64,000 nucleotides of DNA from Candidatus Woesearchaeota archaeon (GTDB lineage: Archaea > Nanobdellota > Nanobdellia > Woesearchaeales > DSVV01): assembly GCA_018661705.1 (NCBI GenBank), contig JABJHR010000017.1, forward strand, positions 62,001-126,000, in the 5' to 3' direction. The notes under the pieces are model-generated. The model saw only the letters and a program-made list of their open reading frames with translations. It made no database searches and was not told the origin of the DNA. A program made the translations under genes and the position numbers. Below are positions 43,392-53,707 of the stretch, piece by piece. Each line of letters begins with the position of its first letter. The stretch's first letter is position 1.

Positions 43392-43513
43392 GTTATGAGT
43401 AATGAGTCTTAAGTTCTGAGTGGGTTATCAGTAAGTAGTTGTGAGTATTGCTATATTTTCTCAATACTAATTTACTCAGAACCAACCCACTACCCAGAAC
43501 TCAAAACCCATAA
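43392..43513. repeat. Stop-codon-abutting palindromic repeat, copy C
   Basis: Fills the gap between two convergent genes exactly. The left arm has GTTCTGAGTGGGTTATCAGT and AAGTAGTTGTGAGTATT. The right arm has CTCAATACTAATTTACTCAG, AACCAACCCACTACCCAGAA and CTCAAAACCC. This is the clearest example of the family. Confidence 0.85.
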
Positions 43514-46500
43514 CTATTTATTCAATGTCTCATGATACTCATTCCAACTCTTGACTGTTAAATCATCTTCACCATAATTACATATGGACTCAATAAATAA
43601 CTTAGTACATTCAAGATTTGTAATTAAAGGAACAGAAAAATCAGCAGCCCCTCTTCTAATAATATAATCATTAGATAATTCTATCTTTTCATTACTTTTA
43701 GGAATATTAATAACAAGATCAACTGCTTTATTCTTAATATAATCTAATACATTTGGTTTTTTATTATCTAAAGGCCAATGTAACATTTCTACATTAATAC
43801 CATGCATTTTATAAAAATCCGTAGTTCCTCCAGTTCCATACAACACATAACCTTTTTTCTTTAATTGCTTAACTGAATCAAGTAATCTTGCTTTTTTCTT
43901 AACATCACCAGTTGAAAGTAAAATTGTTTCTTTTGGAATACTAAATCCAGTTGATAATAATGCTTTTAGAAATGCTTCTTGCAAATTATCACCCAAACAA
44001 GCAACTTCACCAGTTGAACTCATTTCAACACCTAACATCGGATCAGCACCTCTCAACCTAGTAAATGAGAATTGAGGTGCTTTAACTCCAACATATTCTA
44101 AATCAAATGCATTAGTATCTACTTTTGGAATTTGATTTCCAATAATTGCTTTTGTTGCAAGTTCAATGAAATTAATATTATAAACTTTTGAGACAAACGG
44201 AAAACTTCTTGATGCACGTAAATTACATTCAATTATTTTTATTTTATTGTCTTTTGCTAAGAATTGAAAGTTTGCTGGACCTGTAATATTAAGATGTTTT
44301 ACAATCACTTTAATTATTCTTTTAATCTTATTAACTGTTTCTAAATATAATTTTTGAGGTGGCGTAACTAATGTAGCATCACCTGAATGAACGCCTGCAT
44401 TTTCTACATGTTCTGATATTGCATAGAGCTTTACATCTCCGTTTAATGCTACTAAATCAACATCAATTTCTTTAGCATGTGTAATAAATTTAGTTAACAC
44501 AACAGGATGATCTTTTGAAACAAGAGTTGCTTGTTTTAAAAATAAATCCAAATCTGCTTCTTCATAAACAACATTCATTGCCGCCCCACTTAACACGTAT
44601 GATGGTCTTATCAGAATAGGAAAACCAACACGTGAACAAAAAGATTTAATTTCATTTAAATCTGTTAATTCTTTCCATTCTGGCTGATCAACTCCTAACT
44701 CATCTAATACCATAGAAAACTTATGTCTATCTTCAACCTTATCAATAATTTCTGGAGCAGTCCCTAATGTTTTCACTCCATATTTACTTAAAGGCATAAC
44801 AAGGTTATTAGGAATTTGACCTCCCATAGAAAATATTACACCAAATGGTGTTTCTTTTTCATAAATATCTACAACTCTTTCAAAACTAAGTTCATCAAAA
44901 TAAAGTCTATCACATTCATCGTAATCTGTACTAACTGTTTCAGGATTATAATTAATAACTATTGATGGAACTTTTTCTTTTCTTAGTGTTTTAACACATT
45001 CTACACAACACCAATCAAACTCAACACTTGATCCAATGCTATAAGCACCACCACCAAGCACAATTATTCCTCGCATCCCAATATCATCTACTCTTACGTC
45101 GTCGTAATCACCGTTATAAGTGAGATAGAGATAATTAGTTTTACATGGGAATTCTCCTGCAAGAGTATCAATTTGTTTTATAACTGGAATAACTGAATGC
45201 TTTTTTCTTAATTCACGAATTTTTAATTCTGAATCAAAATGTTCATCTTGTAAAATACATTTTGCAACTTGTTTGTCTGAAAAACCATGTTGTTTTGAAA
45301 TTTTTAATAGTTCAGGAGTAATTGATTCAATTGAATCTTTTTTAAGTTCATTATTAATCTCAACGATATTTTTTATTTTGTATAAAAACCATTTATCTAT
45401 TTTAGTCATTTCAAATAATTTTTTAACACTGTAACCTAATTCAAGTGCTTTTACAATTGCAAATACTCGTTTATCAGTTGGATTTTTTAATTCATAATCT
45501 AACTCATCAAACATAAGTCTAATATCTGTTAATCCATTAAGACTGGGATTAATCATTCTTATTGCTTTTTGAAGTGCTTCTTCAAATTTTCTCCCAATTG
45601 CCATTACTTCTCCTACACTTTTCATAGAACTTCCAATTTTTTTATCAACTTTTTTGAATTTATCAGTATCCCATCTTGGAATCTTAACCACGATATAATC
45701 TAAAGCTGGCTCGAAAAATGCTTTTGTTACTTTAGTTACAGGATTAGGAATGTCTACTAAACTATAACCTAAAGAAAGTTTAGCAGCAATAAATGCTAAT
45801 GGATAACCAGTTGCTTTTGAAGCTAAAGCAGATGATCTAGATAATCGTGCATTAACTTCGATTACTCTATAATCTTCAGAATCAGGATCTAAAGCAAATT
45901 GAACATTACATTCACCAACAACACCTAATGATTTTATTACCTTGATAGAAAGTTCTCTTAATTTTTGATATTCTTTATCTGTTAATGTTTGAGATGGTGC
46001 AACAACTATTGATTCACCTGTATGAATTCCAAGAGGATCAAAATTTTCCATGTTACAAACAGTCATGCAATTATCATAAGAATCACGCATCACCTCATAT
46101 TCAACTTCTTTCCATCCTTTTAGTGATTCTTCTACAAGAACCTGTGAAGAATAAACTAATGCTTGATGTAAAAGTGTTTTTAATTCTTCTTCATTATTAC
46201 AAAATCCTGAACCTAGGCCACCTAATGCAAATCCTGCTCTAATTATTAGAGGAAAACCTATTTTTTTTGCTGCAGCTATACCTTCATCAAGATTATAAAC
46301 AGTAATGCTTCTTGGTGTTTTAACATTTATTTTTGTTAATGCTTCTGCAAATAAACCTTTGTCTTCAGAGGTGATTATTGTTTTAATTGGTGTTCCAAGC
46401 ACCCGCACACCATATTTTTCTAAAACACCAGAACTAGATAATTCCATACCGCAATTTAGTGCTGTTTGTCCACCAAAACCAAGAAGAATTCCATCTGGTC

Positions 46501-46744
46501 TTTCTTTAGCAATGATTTTTTCAACAAACTTTTTTGTCACAGGAAGAAAATAAACTTCATTAGCAAATCCTTTTGATGTTTGAATGGTTGCAATATTGGG
46601 ATTAACAAGAACTGTTTCTATTCCTTCTTCTTTTAACGCTTTAATTGCTTGTGATCCAGAATAATCAAACTCTCCAGCCTGACCAATAGATAAACCTCCA
46701 CTACCCAAGATTAATACTTTGTTTATTCTCTTTGTGTCTGACAT
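43514..46744 (-). CDS. carB: Carbamoyl-phosphate synthase large subunit
   Basis: A full-length 1076-aa CarB. The N-terminal half makes carboxyphosphate and carbamate (KVLILGSGGLSIGQAGEFDY; ATP-grasp with GGLGSGF and the YRVIEVNARLSRSSALASKA segment), and the C-terminal half repeats the fold (IIVLGGGAYSIGSSVEFDWC; IECNLRASRSFPFVSK). The last about 135 residues are the MGS-like regulatory domain (LLSTGDVKKKARLLDS, YGTGGT). Product carbamoyl phosphate feeds arginine and pyrimidine synthesis. It lies 10 bp downstream of carA and upstream of no further gene. Confidence 0.98.
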   Translation of the reverse strand: MSDTKRINKVLILGSGGLSIGQAGEFDYSGSQAIKALKEEGIETVLVNPNIATIQTSKGFANEVYFLPVTKKFVEKIIAKERPDGILLGFGGQTALNCGMELSSSGVLEKYGVRVLGTPIKTIITSEDKGLFAEALTKINVKTPRSITVYNLDEGIAAAKKIGFPLIIRAGFALGGLGSGFCNNEEELKTLLHQALVYSSQVLVEESLKGWKEVEYEVMRDSYDNCMTVCNMENFDPLGIHTGESIVVAPSQTLTDKEYQKLRELSIKVIKSLGVVGECNVQFALDPDSEDYRVIEVNARLSRSSALASKATGYPLAFIAAKLSLGYSLVDIPNPVTKVTKAFFEPALDYIVVKIPRWDTDKFKKVDKKIGSSMKSVGEVMAIGRKFEEALQKAIRMINPSLNGLTDIRLMFDELDYELKNPTDKRVFAIVKALELGYSVKKLFEMTKIDKWFLYKIKNIVEINNELKKDSIESITPELLKISKQHGFSDKQVAKCILQDEHFDSELKIRELRKKHSVIPVIKQIDTLAGEFPCKTNYLYLTYNGDYDDVRVDDIGMRGIIVLGGGAYSIGSSVEFDWCCVECVKTLRKEKVPSIVINYNPETVSTDYDECDRLYFDELSFERVVDIYEKETPFGVIFSMGGQIPNNLVMPLSKYGVKTLGTAPEIIDKVEDRHKFSMVLDELGVDQPEWKELTDLNEIKSFCSRVGFPILIRPSYVLSGAAMNVVYEEADLDLFLKQATLVSKDHPVVLTKFITHAKEIDVDLVALNGDVKLYAISEHVENAGVHSGDATLVTPPQKLYLETVNKIKRIIKVIVKHLNITGPANFQFLAKDNKIKIIECNLRASRSFPFVSKVYNINFIELATKAIIGNQIPKVDTNAFDLEYVGVKAPQFSFTRLRGADPMLGVEMSSTGEVACLGDNLQEAFLKALLSTGFSIPKETILLSTGDVKKKARLLDSVKQLKKKGYVLYGTGGTTDFYKMHGINVEMLHWPLDNKKPNVLDYIKNKAVDLVINIPKSNEKIELSNDYIIRRGAADFSVPLITNLECTKLFIESICNYGEDDLTVKSWNEYHETLNK

Positions 46745-46754
46745 CTTTTGTCTC

Positions 46755-47882
46755 TTAATTCATTTCTTGATTTGTTTCCTGATTTGTTTCTACATTTAAA
46801 GACTTAGACTTTTCAATCATCTCAATAAACTCATCAAACAAATACATTGTATCATTTGGTCCACATGAACCTTCTGGATGAAATTGAACACTAAAAAAAG
46901 GAAGAGTTGTATGTTTAATTCCTTCATTAGTTCCATCATTTGCATTAAAAAATAATTCCTCCCATCCTTCTGGCAAACTATTTTTATCAACAGCATAACC
47001 ATGATTTTGAGAAGTAATGTAACCTTGTTTCTGATTTCTAACGCAAGGTTGATTTTGACCACGATGACCATATTTTAGTTTGTATGTATTTGCGCCAGAA
47101 GCTAAAGCAAGTAATTGGTGACCTAAACAAATTCCAAACAAGGGTTTTTTTAATTCCATTGCCTTTTTTATATTTTCAATTGTTTCTTTACAATGAGTTG
47201 GATCTCCAGGACCGTTTGAAATAAACAACCCATCATATTCTTCTTGATTAAAATCATAATTCCATGGCACAATTTTCAAAGTAACATCTTTCTTAAGAAA
47301 ACTTCTTAAAATATTATTCTTCATTCCACAATCCACTACAATAATTTTATGTTTTCCATTTCCTAAACTTAAAACCTCATTTCTTGATACTTCTGCTACC
47401 AAATTATCTTTGTTAGGATCATAAAATCCAACAGATTCTTCATCATCGATAACTATTTTTCCAAGCATTACTCCTTTTTCTCTTATTTTTATTGTAAGTG
47501 CTCTTGTATCAATACCAAATAAAGCAGGAATTTTATTTTCTTTTAACCATGTTTCAAAAGATTTCTTTGAATTCCAATGATTATGCTCTGCACAATACTC
47601 TGAAACAATCACAGATTTTACATGAATATTATTAGATTCAAAATCAATAGAAATATTATGTTTATCAACAGTTGAATCACTAACACCATAATTTCCAATC
47701 AAAGGATAAGTGAAAACAAGTATTTGACCAGTATATGATGGGTCTGTTAATGATTGTGGATAACCAGCCATTCCTGTACAAAATACTACCTCACCAGCTG
47801 TTGAGCTTGAATAACCAAAAGAATATCCGTCGTAGATAGATCCATCCTCGAGGATTAATTTTCCTTTAGGATGGCTTTTCAT
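46755..47882 (-). CDS. carA: Carbamoyl-phosphate synthase small (glutaminase) subunit
   Basis: A 375-aa CarA of normal length. The N-terminal domain starts KGKLILEDGSIYDGYSFG. The C-terminal class I amidotransferase has SNGPGDPTHCKET, the nucleophile Cys in LFGICLGHQLLALASG, and the catalytic His-Glu in VQFHPEGSCGPND. It hydrolyses glutamine and passes ammonia to CarB. The SD GAGAGATGA precedes the ATG. The C-terminus ends in a short Asn/Gln/Thr/Glu repeat (NQETNQEMN). Confidence 0.98.
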   Translation of the reverse strand: MKSHPKGKLILEDGSIYDGYSFGYSSSTAGEVVFCTGMAGYPQSLTDPSYTGQILVFTYPLIGNYGVSDSTVDKHNISIDFESNNIHVKSVIVSEYCAEHNHWNSKKSFETWLKENKIPALFGIDTRALTIKIREKGVMLGKIVIDDEESVGFYDPNKDNLVAEVSRNEVLSLGNGKHKIIVVDCGMKNNILRSFLKKDVTLKIVPWNYDFNQEEYDGLFISNGPGDPTHCKETIENIKKAMELKKPLFGICLGHQLLALASGANTYKLKYGHRGQNQPCVRNQKQGYITSQNHGYAVDKNSLPEGWEELFFNANDGTNEGIKHTTLPFFSVQFHPEGSCGPNDTMYLFDEFIEMIEKSKSLNVETNQETNQEMN

Positions 47883-47923
47883 GTTATCATCTCTCTTTAT
47901 CTACTATTACTTTATATGTCTCT

Positions 47924-47944
47924 AAATACTAATAACGATGTTAT
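47924..47944 (-). promoter_or_regulatory. Candidate shared operator upstream of carA
   Basis: AAATACTAATA...GTTAT here resembles AATTACTAATA...TTATT at 50685-50705 upstream of argG (10 of 11 bases in the left part). Both lie in promoter regions of arginine-pathway genes. Too short to be certain in AT-rich DNA. Confidence 0.25.
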
Positions 47945-47994
47945 AAATAAAGTTATTGGTGATATAATATATATTATGGTATAATTAGAATAAA

Positions 47995-48153
47995 TAAGTT
48001 CTCAGTAATAAGTTTTAAGTTTGTAGCGGGACTAAAAAGTTTAAAGGCTTAAAAGTTCAAAAGCTAAAAAGTATGATTGTCTTTTAAGCTGTTAAGCTTT
48101 TTAACTTTAAACATTTTTCTTACACTTCTTACTTATAATTTAAAACTACTTAC
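47995..48153. repeat. Diverged palindromic repeat, copy D, downstream of argH
   Basis: Begins AGTTCTCAGTAATAAGTTTT and ends AAACTACTTACTTATT against the argH stop codon. The centre holds a run of AAAGTTTAAAGGCTTAAAAG-type sequence with matching CTTTTAAGC...AACTTTAAAC arms. It is less similar to copies A-C but similar to copy G. Confidence 0.6.
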
Positions 48154-49341
48154 TTATTTATACTTTTCTCCAATTTTCTGATAAGCATCTCTGAAACTCA
48201 TTCCTTTCTTTACTAATTTATATGCTTCTTCTGTTGCATAAAGTTCTGGAGTCATTGCTTTTTTACAATTTTCTTTATTTTCCTTAGTTAGTTCAGTACC
48301 ATTAACAATTAAGACCATTATTTTAACACATTGTTTAGTAATTTCAATGGAATTCATCAAAGGTTCCTTAGTTAATTGCAAATCTCTGTTATATCCTGAA
48401 ATTAAATTACTAACCATAGATTTAACTTTAAACTCTTCTCCTAAAACAACACTATACTTTGCACGAACTAATTCTAAAACATCTGGATTCTTTTTTTGCG
48501 GCATGATTGAACTACCAGTGCAAAATTGTTTTGGTAAACTAATATAACCAAACTCTTTCATGCTAAACATGATCATATCTGTTGCAAGTTTATTCAAAGT
48601 TACCATTACTTGTGTCATCACATTAATAATATTAGCTTCAAATTTACCTCTTGACATTTGGGAATACATGGATTGCATTGATTTTGAAAAACCAAGTTGT
48701 TTTGCAGTATACTTTTTGTTAATATCAAAAACAGGAACACCAAAACCAGCTGCACTACCAAGAGGAGATTGGTCAATTAACTTTAAAGTTGCATTCAATT
48801 GTTGTATGTCATCATCAATTGCATAAACAAAACTACCCAACCACATTTTAATAGATGAAGGCATTGCCTTTTGCATATGTGTATATCCAGGGATCTGAAT
48901 AGAGCCATGTTTCTTAATTACTGCAATTAATGCTTTTTTTAATGCAGAGAGTAATTGTTTAGTTTCAACTAATTCATACTTTTCATACAAACGCAAAGCA
49001 ACTAACACTTGATCATTTCTAGATCTGGCAGTATGAATTTTTTTCCCAATATTACCTAGTTTGTTAACAAGAAAGTTTTCAATTGCAGTATGACAATCTT
49101 CATCTTGTTGTTTAATGTTAAATTTACCTGCGCTTTGCAAATTAATTATTTGTTTTAAGGCATTCACTAACTTAACAACTTCTTGCTTTTTCAAAACTTT
49201 TATTTTACCTAACATTTTTGCATGTGCAATTGATGCTAAACAATCATATTTCACTAGTTTCTGATCTAGCAAATAGTCGTTACCAACTGTAAAAGCTTCT
49301 ATATCCTTGTTAACATTGTAATTCTTTTGCCATAATTTCAT
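48154..49341 (-). CDS. argH: Argininosuccinate lyase
   Basis: A 395-aa member of the fumarase/aspartase superfamily. It splits argininosuccinate into arginine and fumarate. Visible are HTARSRNDQVLVALRLY, PGYTHMQKAMP and the signature GSSIMPQKKNPDVLELVRAK with the catalytic serine. It is somewhat short compared with bacterial ArgH (about 460), lacking part of the N-terminus. SD CAGGAGAC precedes the ATG; argG ends 18 bp upstream. Confidence 0.96.
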   Translation of the reverse strand: MKLWQKNYNVNKDIEAFTVGNDYLLDQKLVKYDCLASIAHAKMLGKIKVLKKQEVVKLVNALKQIINLQSAGKFNIKQQDEDCHTAIENFLVNKLGNIGKKIHTARSRNDQVLVALRLYEKYELVETKQLLSALKKALIAVIKKHGSIQIPGYTHMQKAMPSSIKMWLGSFVYAIDDDIQQLNATLKLIDQSPLGSAAGFGVPVFDINKKYTAKQLGFSKSMQSMYSQMSRGKFEANIINVMTQVMVTLNKLATDMIMFSMKEFGYISLPKQFCTGSSIMPQKKNPDVLELVRAKYSVVLGEEFKVKSMVSNLISGYNRDLQLTKEPLMNSIEITKQCVKIMVLIVNGTELTKENKENCKKAMTPELYATEEAYKLVKKGMSFRDAYQKIGEKYK

Positions 49342-49359
49342 TTTTATGTCTCCTGGATT

Positions 49360-50634
49360 TTATTTTTCCAATGCTTCTTCAACACCTAAATGTTTCTTAT
49401 CTAAAATAACATTGTGTGCTTTTAATCTTAAAGCATTTATTTTTATGAAGCCTGCTGAATCTGTTTGATCAAAACCACCTTCAAGATCCATACTTCCTAA
49501 CTCTTGGTCATACAATGATGTTGGAGATGTTCTAGCAATTGGCATAACATTTCCTTTGTAAAGTGAAAGTGTAACAACTCCATCAATTAATTTCTGACTT
49601 TGGTTAAATGAAGCCATCATAAAATCCATTTCTGGACAAAACCAAAATCCATTATAAATTAATTCTGAAAATTGTGGTGTAAGCTGATCTTTCAAATGCA
49701 TAACTTCCTTATCCATTGCAATTCCTTCAATATCACGATGAGCTTTCCAAAGTATTGTTGCACCAGGTGTTTCATAAATTCCTCTTGACTTAATGCCAAC
49801 AAAACGATTTTCAACCATATCTACAATTCCAATTCCGTTTTTGCCACCTAATTCATTAAGGTAGGAAAATAGTTTTAATGGACCTTCTACAACTGTGTTA
49901 TTATTTTTGTTTGTTACTTTTATTGGAAGTCCATCTTTAAATTCAATTTCAATTATTGTTTCTTCATTAGGAGCATCCAATGGAGAGATTATTTTTGAAA
50001 ATATTTCTTTGTTAGCCGGTTTATTTGGATCTTCTAAAATTCCAGCCTCATGACTAATATGCATAAGATTATCATCTTCACTGTAAGGTTTTTTTAATGT
50101 TGCAGAAATTGGAATTCCATTTTTTTCTGCATAATTTATCATGCAAGTTCTTCCTTTGAATTCATTTAAAAATTCAAGAGTTTTCCAAGGTGCAATTATT
50201 TTTATGTTAGGATTTAATGCATAATAAGCTAGCTCAAATCTAACTTGATCATTTCCTTTTCCTGTTGCGCCGTGTGAAACATATTCTGCTCCTTCTTTTT
50301 TAGCAATTTCTATTTGATATTTAGCAATCAAAGGTCTTGCTAATGATGTCCCTAATAAATAAGTTCCTTCATAGATTGCATTTCCTTTTAATGCTTGAAA
50401 AATATAGTTAGTTACAAATTCTTTTTTCAAATCCATAATGTAAACCTTTGATGCCCCGATTTTTTCCGCTTTTGTTTTTGCAGCTTCAAAATCATCATCT
50501 TGGCCAACATCTGCAATATATGCAATTACCTCATATCCTTTATCTAAAAGCCATTTAAGGATAACTGATGTGTCTAATCCTCCTGAATATGCCAATACTA
50601 CTTTTGGTTGGTTTGTTTGTTGATTTTCATCCAT
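49360..50634 (-). CDS. argG: Argininosuccinate synthase
   Basis: A 424-aa enzyme that joins citrulline and aspartate using ATP. The PP-loop is [20 protein letters not shown]; further family segments are [20 protein letters not shown] and [11 protein letters not shown]. The ATG after SD AAAGGTGA is chosen over a GTG 9 nt upstream. It heads an argG-argH operon. Ornithine carbamoyltransferase, needed to make citrulline from the CarAB product, is not in the window. Confidence 0.97.
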   Translation of the reverse strand: MDENQQTNQPKVVLAYSGGLDTSVILKWLLDKGYEVIAYIADVGQDDDFEAAKTKAEKIGASKVYIMDLKKEFVTNYIFQALKGNAIYEGTYLLGTSLARPLIAKYQIEIAKKEGAEYVSHGATGKGNDQVRFELAYYALNPNIKIIAPWKTLEFLNEFKGRTCMINYAEKNGIPISATLKKPYSEDDNLMHISHEAGILEDPNKPANKEIFSKIISPLDAPNEETIIEIEFKDGLPIKVTNKNNNTVVEGPLKLFSYLNELGGKNGIGIVDMVENRFVGIKSRGIYETPGATILWKAHRDIEGIAMDKEVMHLKDQLTPQFSELIYNGFWFCPEMDFMMASFNQSQKLIDGVVTLSLYKGNVMPIARTSPTSLYDQELGSMDLEGGFDQTDSAGFIKINALRLKAHNVILDKKHLGVEEALEK

Positions 50635-50748
50635 GTTTTTCACCTTTAATTATTGATTATTACTAATTTCTCTTAATTCACCCCAATTACTAATATGTCA
50701 TTATTCCTATATAAACCTGGTGACCATTATAGTACATAAGGGACAATA

Positions 50749-51468
50749 GTGTCCGAAATAGAACAAAATAGAAAGTATTATATAGTAGAAAGGACCCATA
50801 ATTATTTGGCTAAGCCAATAACTCTAAAAATGGTTACAATAACAAAACAAACCCACAAATACATATCAGAGCATCCAAGCATAAGGGATGCCATGAAGAA
50901 AGGAGTTGTGAATTACTCTAAATTATCTAGACTAATTGCTAAAGAGTTAAAATTAGAAAAAACAAGTATGGAAGCAATCTTAATTGCATGTAGAAGATAT
51001 GCTGAGAAATTAAGAAAAGATTCTTCAGAAACACAAGAAGATCAAATATTAAATGTCCTTAGTAAGAGTGAGTTAGAAATTAAAAATAAAATAGTTACAA
51101 TAATTATTAACAAAAAACTATTTATGGAAAGTTTATTAGATATAGAGAAAAAAATAAGGAAAACCGCAGATAGATTTTATGTTATTGAAGGAACAAATGT
51201 ATTTACTATAATTGTAAATGAAAAATATTTAGAAGAAATAAAAGAAATGTTCAAAAGAAACATTATTAAGATCACAAAAGAATTAGCAATGATCACAATC
51301 AAAAGTTCTGAAGATTTAGAAAATGTTTCAGGAGTTGTTTCATATGTTTATTCTTTATTTGCAGACAATGGAATTAATATAGTAGAAACAATGAGCTGTT
51401 GGACAGATACAATAGTTGTAATTGATGAGAATGATGTTGGTAAGGTTATGAGTTTCTTGAAATTTTGA
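50749..51468 (+). CDS. ACT-domain regulator, divergent from argG
   Basis: A 239-aa protein. The N-terminal about 95 residues (ISEHPSIRDAMKKGVVNYSK, LSRLIAKELKLEKTSMEAIL) look like a helical DNA- or protein-binding module. Two ACT-like domains follow, the second reading VSGVVSYVYSLFADNGINIV and ETMSCWTDTIVVIDENDV. ACT domains bind amino acids. Its position divergent from argG suggests an amino-acid-responsive regulator of the arginine genes (inference). The GTG start is tentative; an ATG at MVTITKQTH is an alternative. Confidence 0.75.
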   Translation: MSEIEQNRKYYIVERTHNYLAKPITLKMVTITKQTHKYISEHPSIRDAMKKGVVNYSKLSRLIAKELKLEKTSMEAILIACRRYAEKLRKDSSETQEDQILNVLSKSELEIKNKIVTIIINKKLFMESLLDIEKKIRKTADRFYVIEGTNVFTIIVNEKYLEEIKEMFKRNIIKITKELAMITIKSSEDLENVSGVVSYVYSLFADNGINIVETMSCWTDTIVVIDENDVGKVMSFLKF

Positions 51469-51498
51469 TTGGCAAAAGAAGTTAAAAACTAAAAAAAT

Positions 51499-51581
51499 AA
51501 TTCTTAGTGAGAAAAATAGCATCCGCAATTGTTTAAGAGTATTACACTGCATGTCACTCTACAACACTAGGTCCGAAGGAC
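51499..51581 (+). ncRNA. Conserved intergenic sequence, copies 2 (possible structured RNA)
   Basis: Contains, in order, the AATTCTTAGTGA...AGCATCCGC...TTTAAGAGT block also found at 23369-23409 and the CTCTACAACACTAGG plus GTCC-GAA-GGAC hairpin also found at 32998-33031. A further AAGAATT near 51612 could pair with the initial AATTCTT to close the structure. The two blocks together here suggest one RNA of about 115 nt whose parts are repeated elsewhere. Confidence 0.45.
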
Positions 51582-51656
51582 ATATAGCTCAGAAAAATTA
51601 AAATCCATTAAAGAATTCTGTTCATAAAAATTAAAAGAAAAAAATAAAATAAAAAC

Positions 51657-53435
51657 TTAAGCTATACAAGCACCTGCTGAACAGCCGTTGTCACATTCAT
51701 ATGTTTGACCAACAACAAAACCGTCTGAACAGAAATACTCATGTACATATGTGCCTTCTTCTACAGTACCGATACCAGTATCATGATTACTGCAAAAGTC
51801 ATTAAATTCAGCTACCATATAACCTGAGTCACCTGCAACAAAGCTTGCTGTAAAGATATCTCGATCACTATCATGATCAACACAATTTGCTAATGGTTCT
51901 TCAACACCATTATCCATCATATCTTCAGCATCTTCTTCAGCCTGTTCTTCATCATACTCATTCTCAACAGCTTCATTGATTACTTCTTTACTGTCTTCAC
52001 CAGCACTTCTCATTAATGCTTTAAACACACGCATCATTTCACTAAGTTTTTTATGAGCACTTTGTATTGCTTCTCTTGCTGACTTAAGTTCTTCTTTAGA
52101 CATTTCCATTAACTCTTTAACTCTGTCAACATCTTCTGCTGCACCATCTTTTCTAAGTGCGTAAGCTTCCCTTAAGTATTCTCTTGATTTTTCGTAGTGA
52201 GCTCTTGCTTCTTCTGTGTTTTCACTAAACTCATCAACTAAAGAATCAACTTCTTCTGTTATTTCAATTCCTCTTAACTCTGCGCCTTTAAGGATTGCTT
52301 CAAGCTTTCTTTCTAATTGATAGCTTTTCTTAATTATATCCTCAACCTTACCTTGAGCTAAATGAATTGCATAACCTTTTGAAGAAACTTTGTACTTGCT
52401 CCAGAATTTTTTAACTTCTTTTGCAACTGCTCTAACTTCTTCTTTTGTTGTTGCTGCTTCTGCTTTTTCTCTAAGAGTTCTTAATCTTTTAAGACCAGCT
52501 TCAACATCTTCTAACATTTTTGTTGCATCTTCTTCACTTAAATCTTCTGAAGACTTAACTCTTTCTTGAATTTTGTTCAAATGCTTATCTAAAACATCAA
52601 TTGAACGCACTAACCAAGCTTTTGCTTTCTCAAGCATTTTTTCGTTATGTTCTGCACATTTTTCTGATTCCGGATCTTTACAAAGACCTTTGTTTTCTTT
52701 CATTTCTAAGAAAGCAACTCTTCTTTCTTTAAGTTCGTCAGAAACTTTTGTATAATCTTCTTTTGCTTTAAGATATCTTTCTCTTGAAACTTTAAGATCT
52801 TTCTTAATTACTTTTCTTTTTTCTTGAACCTTTTTCTTTACACCCTTAACAAGTTTCTCAAGAACATCTTTACATTCATCTGTATTTTCTAAGCACCACT
52901 TGTATCTTGCTCTAGAAAATTTATCACTCATAATATCTTTTTGGGAACTTGTAAATTCAGCAACTGCTTTTTCAAGTTCTGGTCTTTCCTTAACTGCTCT
53001 GATAATCTTTTTTACATCATAAGCAGGTAACATTGGTTTACCATCAGAAACCTTATTTTTATTCATCTTAATTCTACAAAGATGTTTTGCTGTAGCCTTT
53101 GTAAATACAGGCCTGTTAGGAAACTTCTTTACAACTGTTTCAACACAGTCTTCCAAAGAATTAAATTCATTTTGACTAATGTATCTCCTAATATCTTGCT
53201 CTAATTGTTTCCAAGCACTAAGTCCTTTTTTTCCAGACTTATCTTTTACTGGAGCAACTGATTCATCATCATCTGCTTCATCACCTTCATCTTCTACTTC
53301 ATCCTCATTTGTTTCTTCTGTAACCATATCTTCAACTGTATCATCCATGGTTTCAGTTTCTTCAGCTAATGATAATGGCACTAAACTAATTAGGAAAACC
53401 GCCAGGATCATTATTGCGTATAATTTTTTCATCAT
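51657..53435 (-). CDS. Secreted coiled-coil surface protein, 592 aa
   Basis: The start is an ATGATG after SD GGAGGAG. A signal peptide (MMKKLYAIMILAVFLISLVP and LSLA) is followed by a very acidic segment (residues about 25-60, rich in Asp/Glu/Thr), then about 430 residues of Lys/Glu-rich predicted coiled coil, a second acidic patch, and a C-terminal about 85-residue domain with seven cysteines (VGQTYECDNGCSAGACIA at the end). No cell-wall anchor motif is visible. It is probably an exported structural or attachment protein; no family recognised. Confidence 0.7.
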   Translation of the reverse strand: MMKKLYAIMILAVFLISLVPLSLAEETETMDDTVEDMVTEETNEDEVEDEGDEADDDESVAPVKDKSGKKGLSAWKQLEQDIRRYISQNEFNSLEDCVETVVKKFPNRPVFTKATAKHLCRIKMNKNKVSDGKPMLPAYDVKKIIRAVKERPELEKAVAEFTSSQKDIMSDKFSRARYKWCLENTDECKDVLEKLVKGVKKKVQEKRKVIKKDLKVSRERYLKAKEDYTKVSDELKERRVAFLEMKENKGLCKDPESEKCAEHNEKMLEKAKAWLVRSIDVLDKHLNKIQERVKSSEDLSEEDATKMLEDVEAGLKRLRTLREKAEAATTKEEVRAVAKEVKKFWSKYKVSSKGYAIHLAQGKVEDIIKKSYQLERKLEAILKGAELRGIEITEEVDSLVDEFSENTEEARAHYEKSREYLREAYALRKDGAAEDVDRVKELMEMSKEELKSAREAIQSAHKKLSEMMRVFKALMRSAGEDSKEVINEAVENEYDEEQAEEDAEDMMDNGVEEPLANCVDHDSDRDIFTASFVAGDSGYMVAEFNDFCSNHDTGIGTVEEGTYVHEYFCSDGFVVGQTYECDNGCSAGACIA

Positions 53436-53707
53436 TTTTTTCTCCTCCAATTGTTTTTGATTAATTTTATGATTTCTCAGCTCAACATTGCCAAGCTGAT
53501 AACATCTTTAAGGCGCGTTTTGTTTATAAACATACTTTCAGGAAAGCTAAGATAATAGTTTATCAGAGGGTTTAAAACTTTACAAAGCTTTATGCGTGCT
53601 TCTTTCTACCTAAACATGACCATAAAAGGCCTTAAATTAAAAAAAAGCATTAAAAACACAAAAACAAACAAAAACTATTTATAGAACCAAAATAATTGAA
53701 TTATAAA

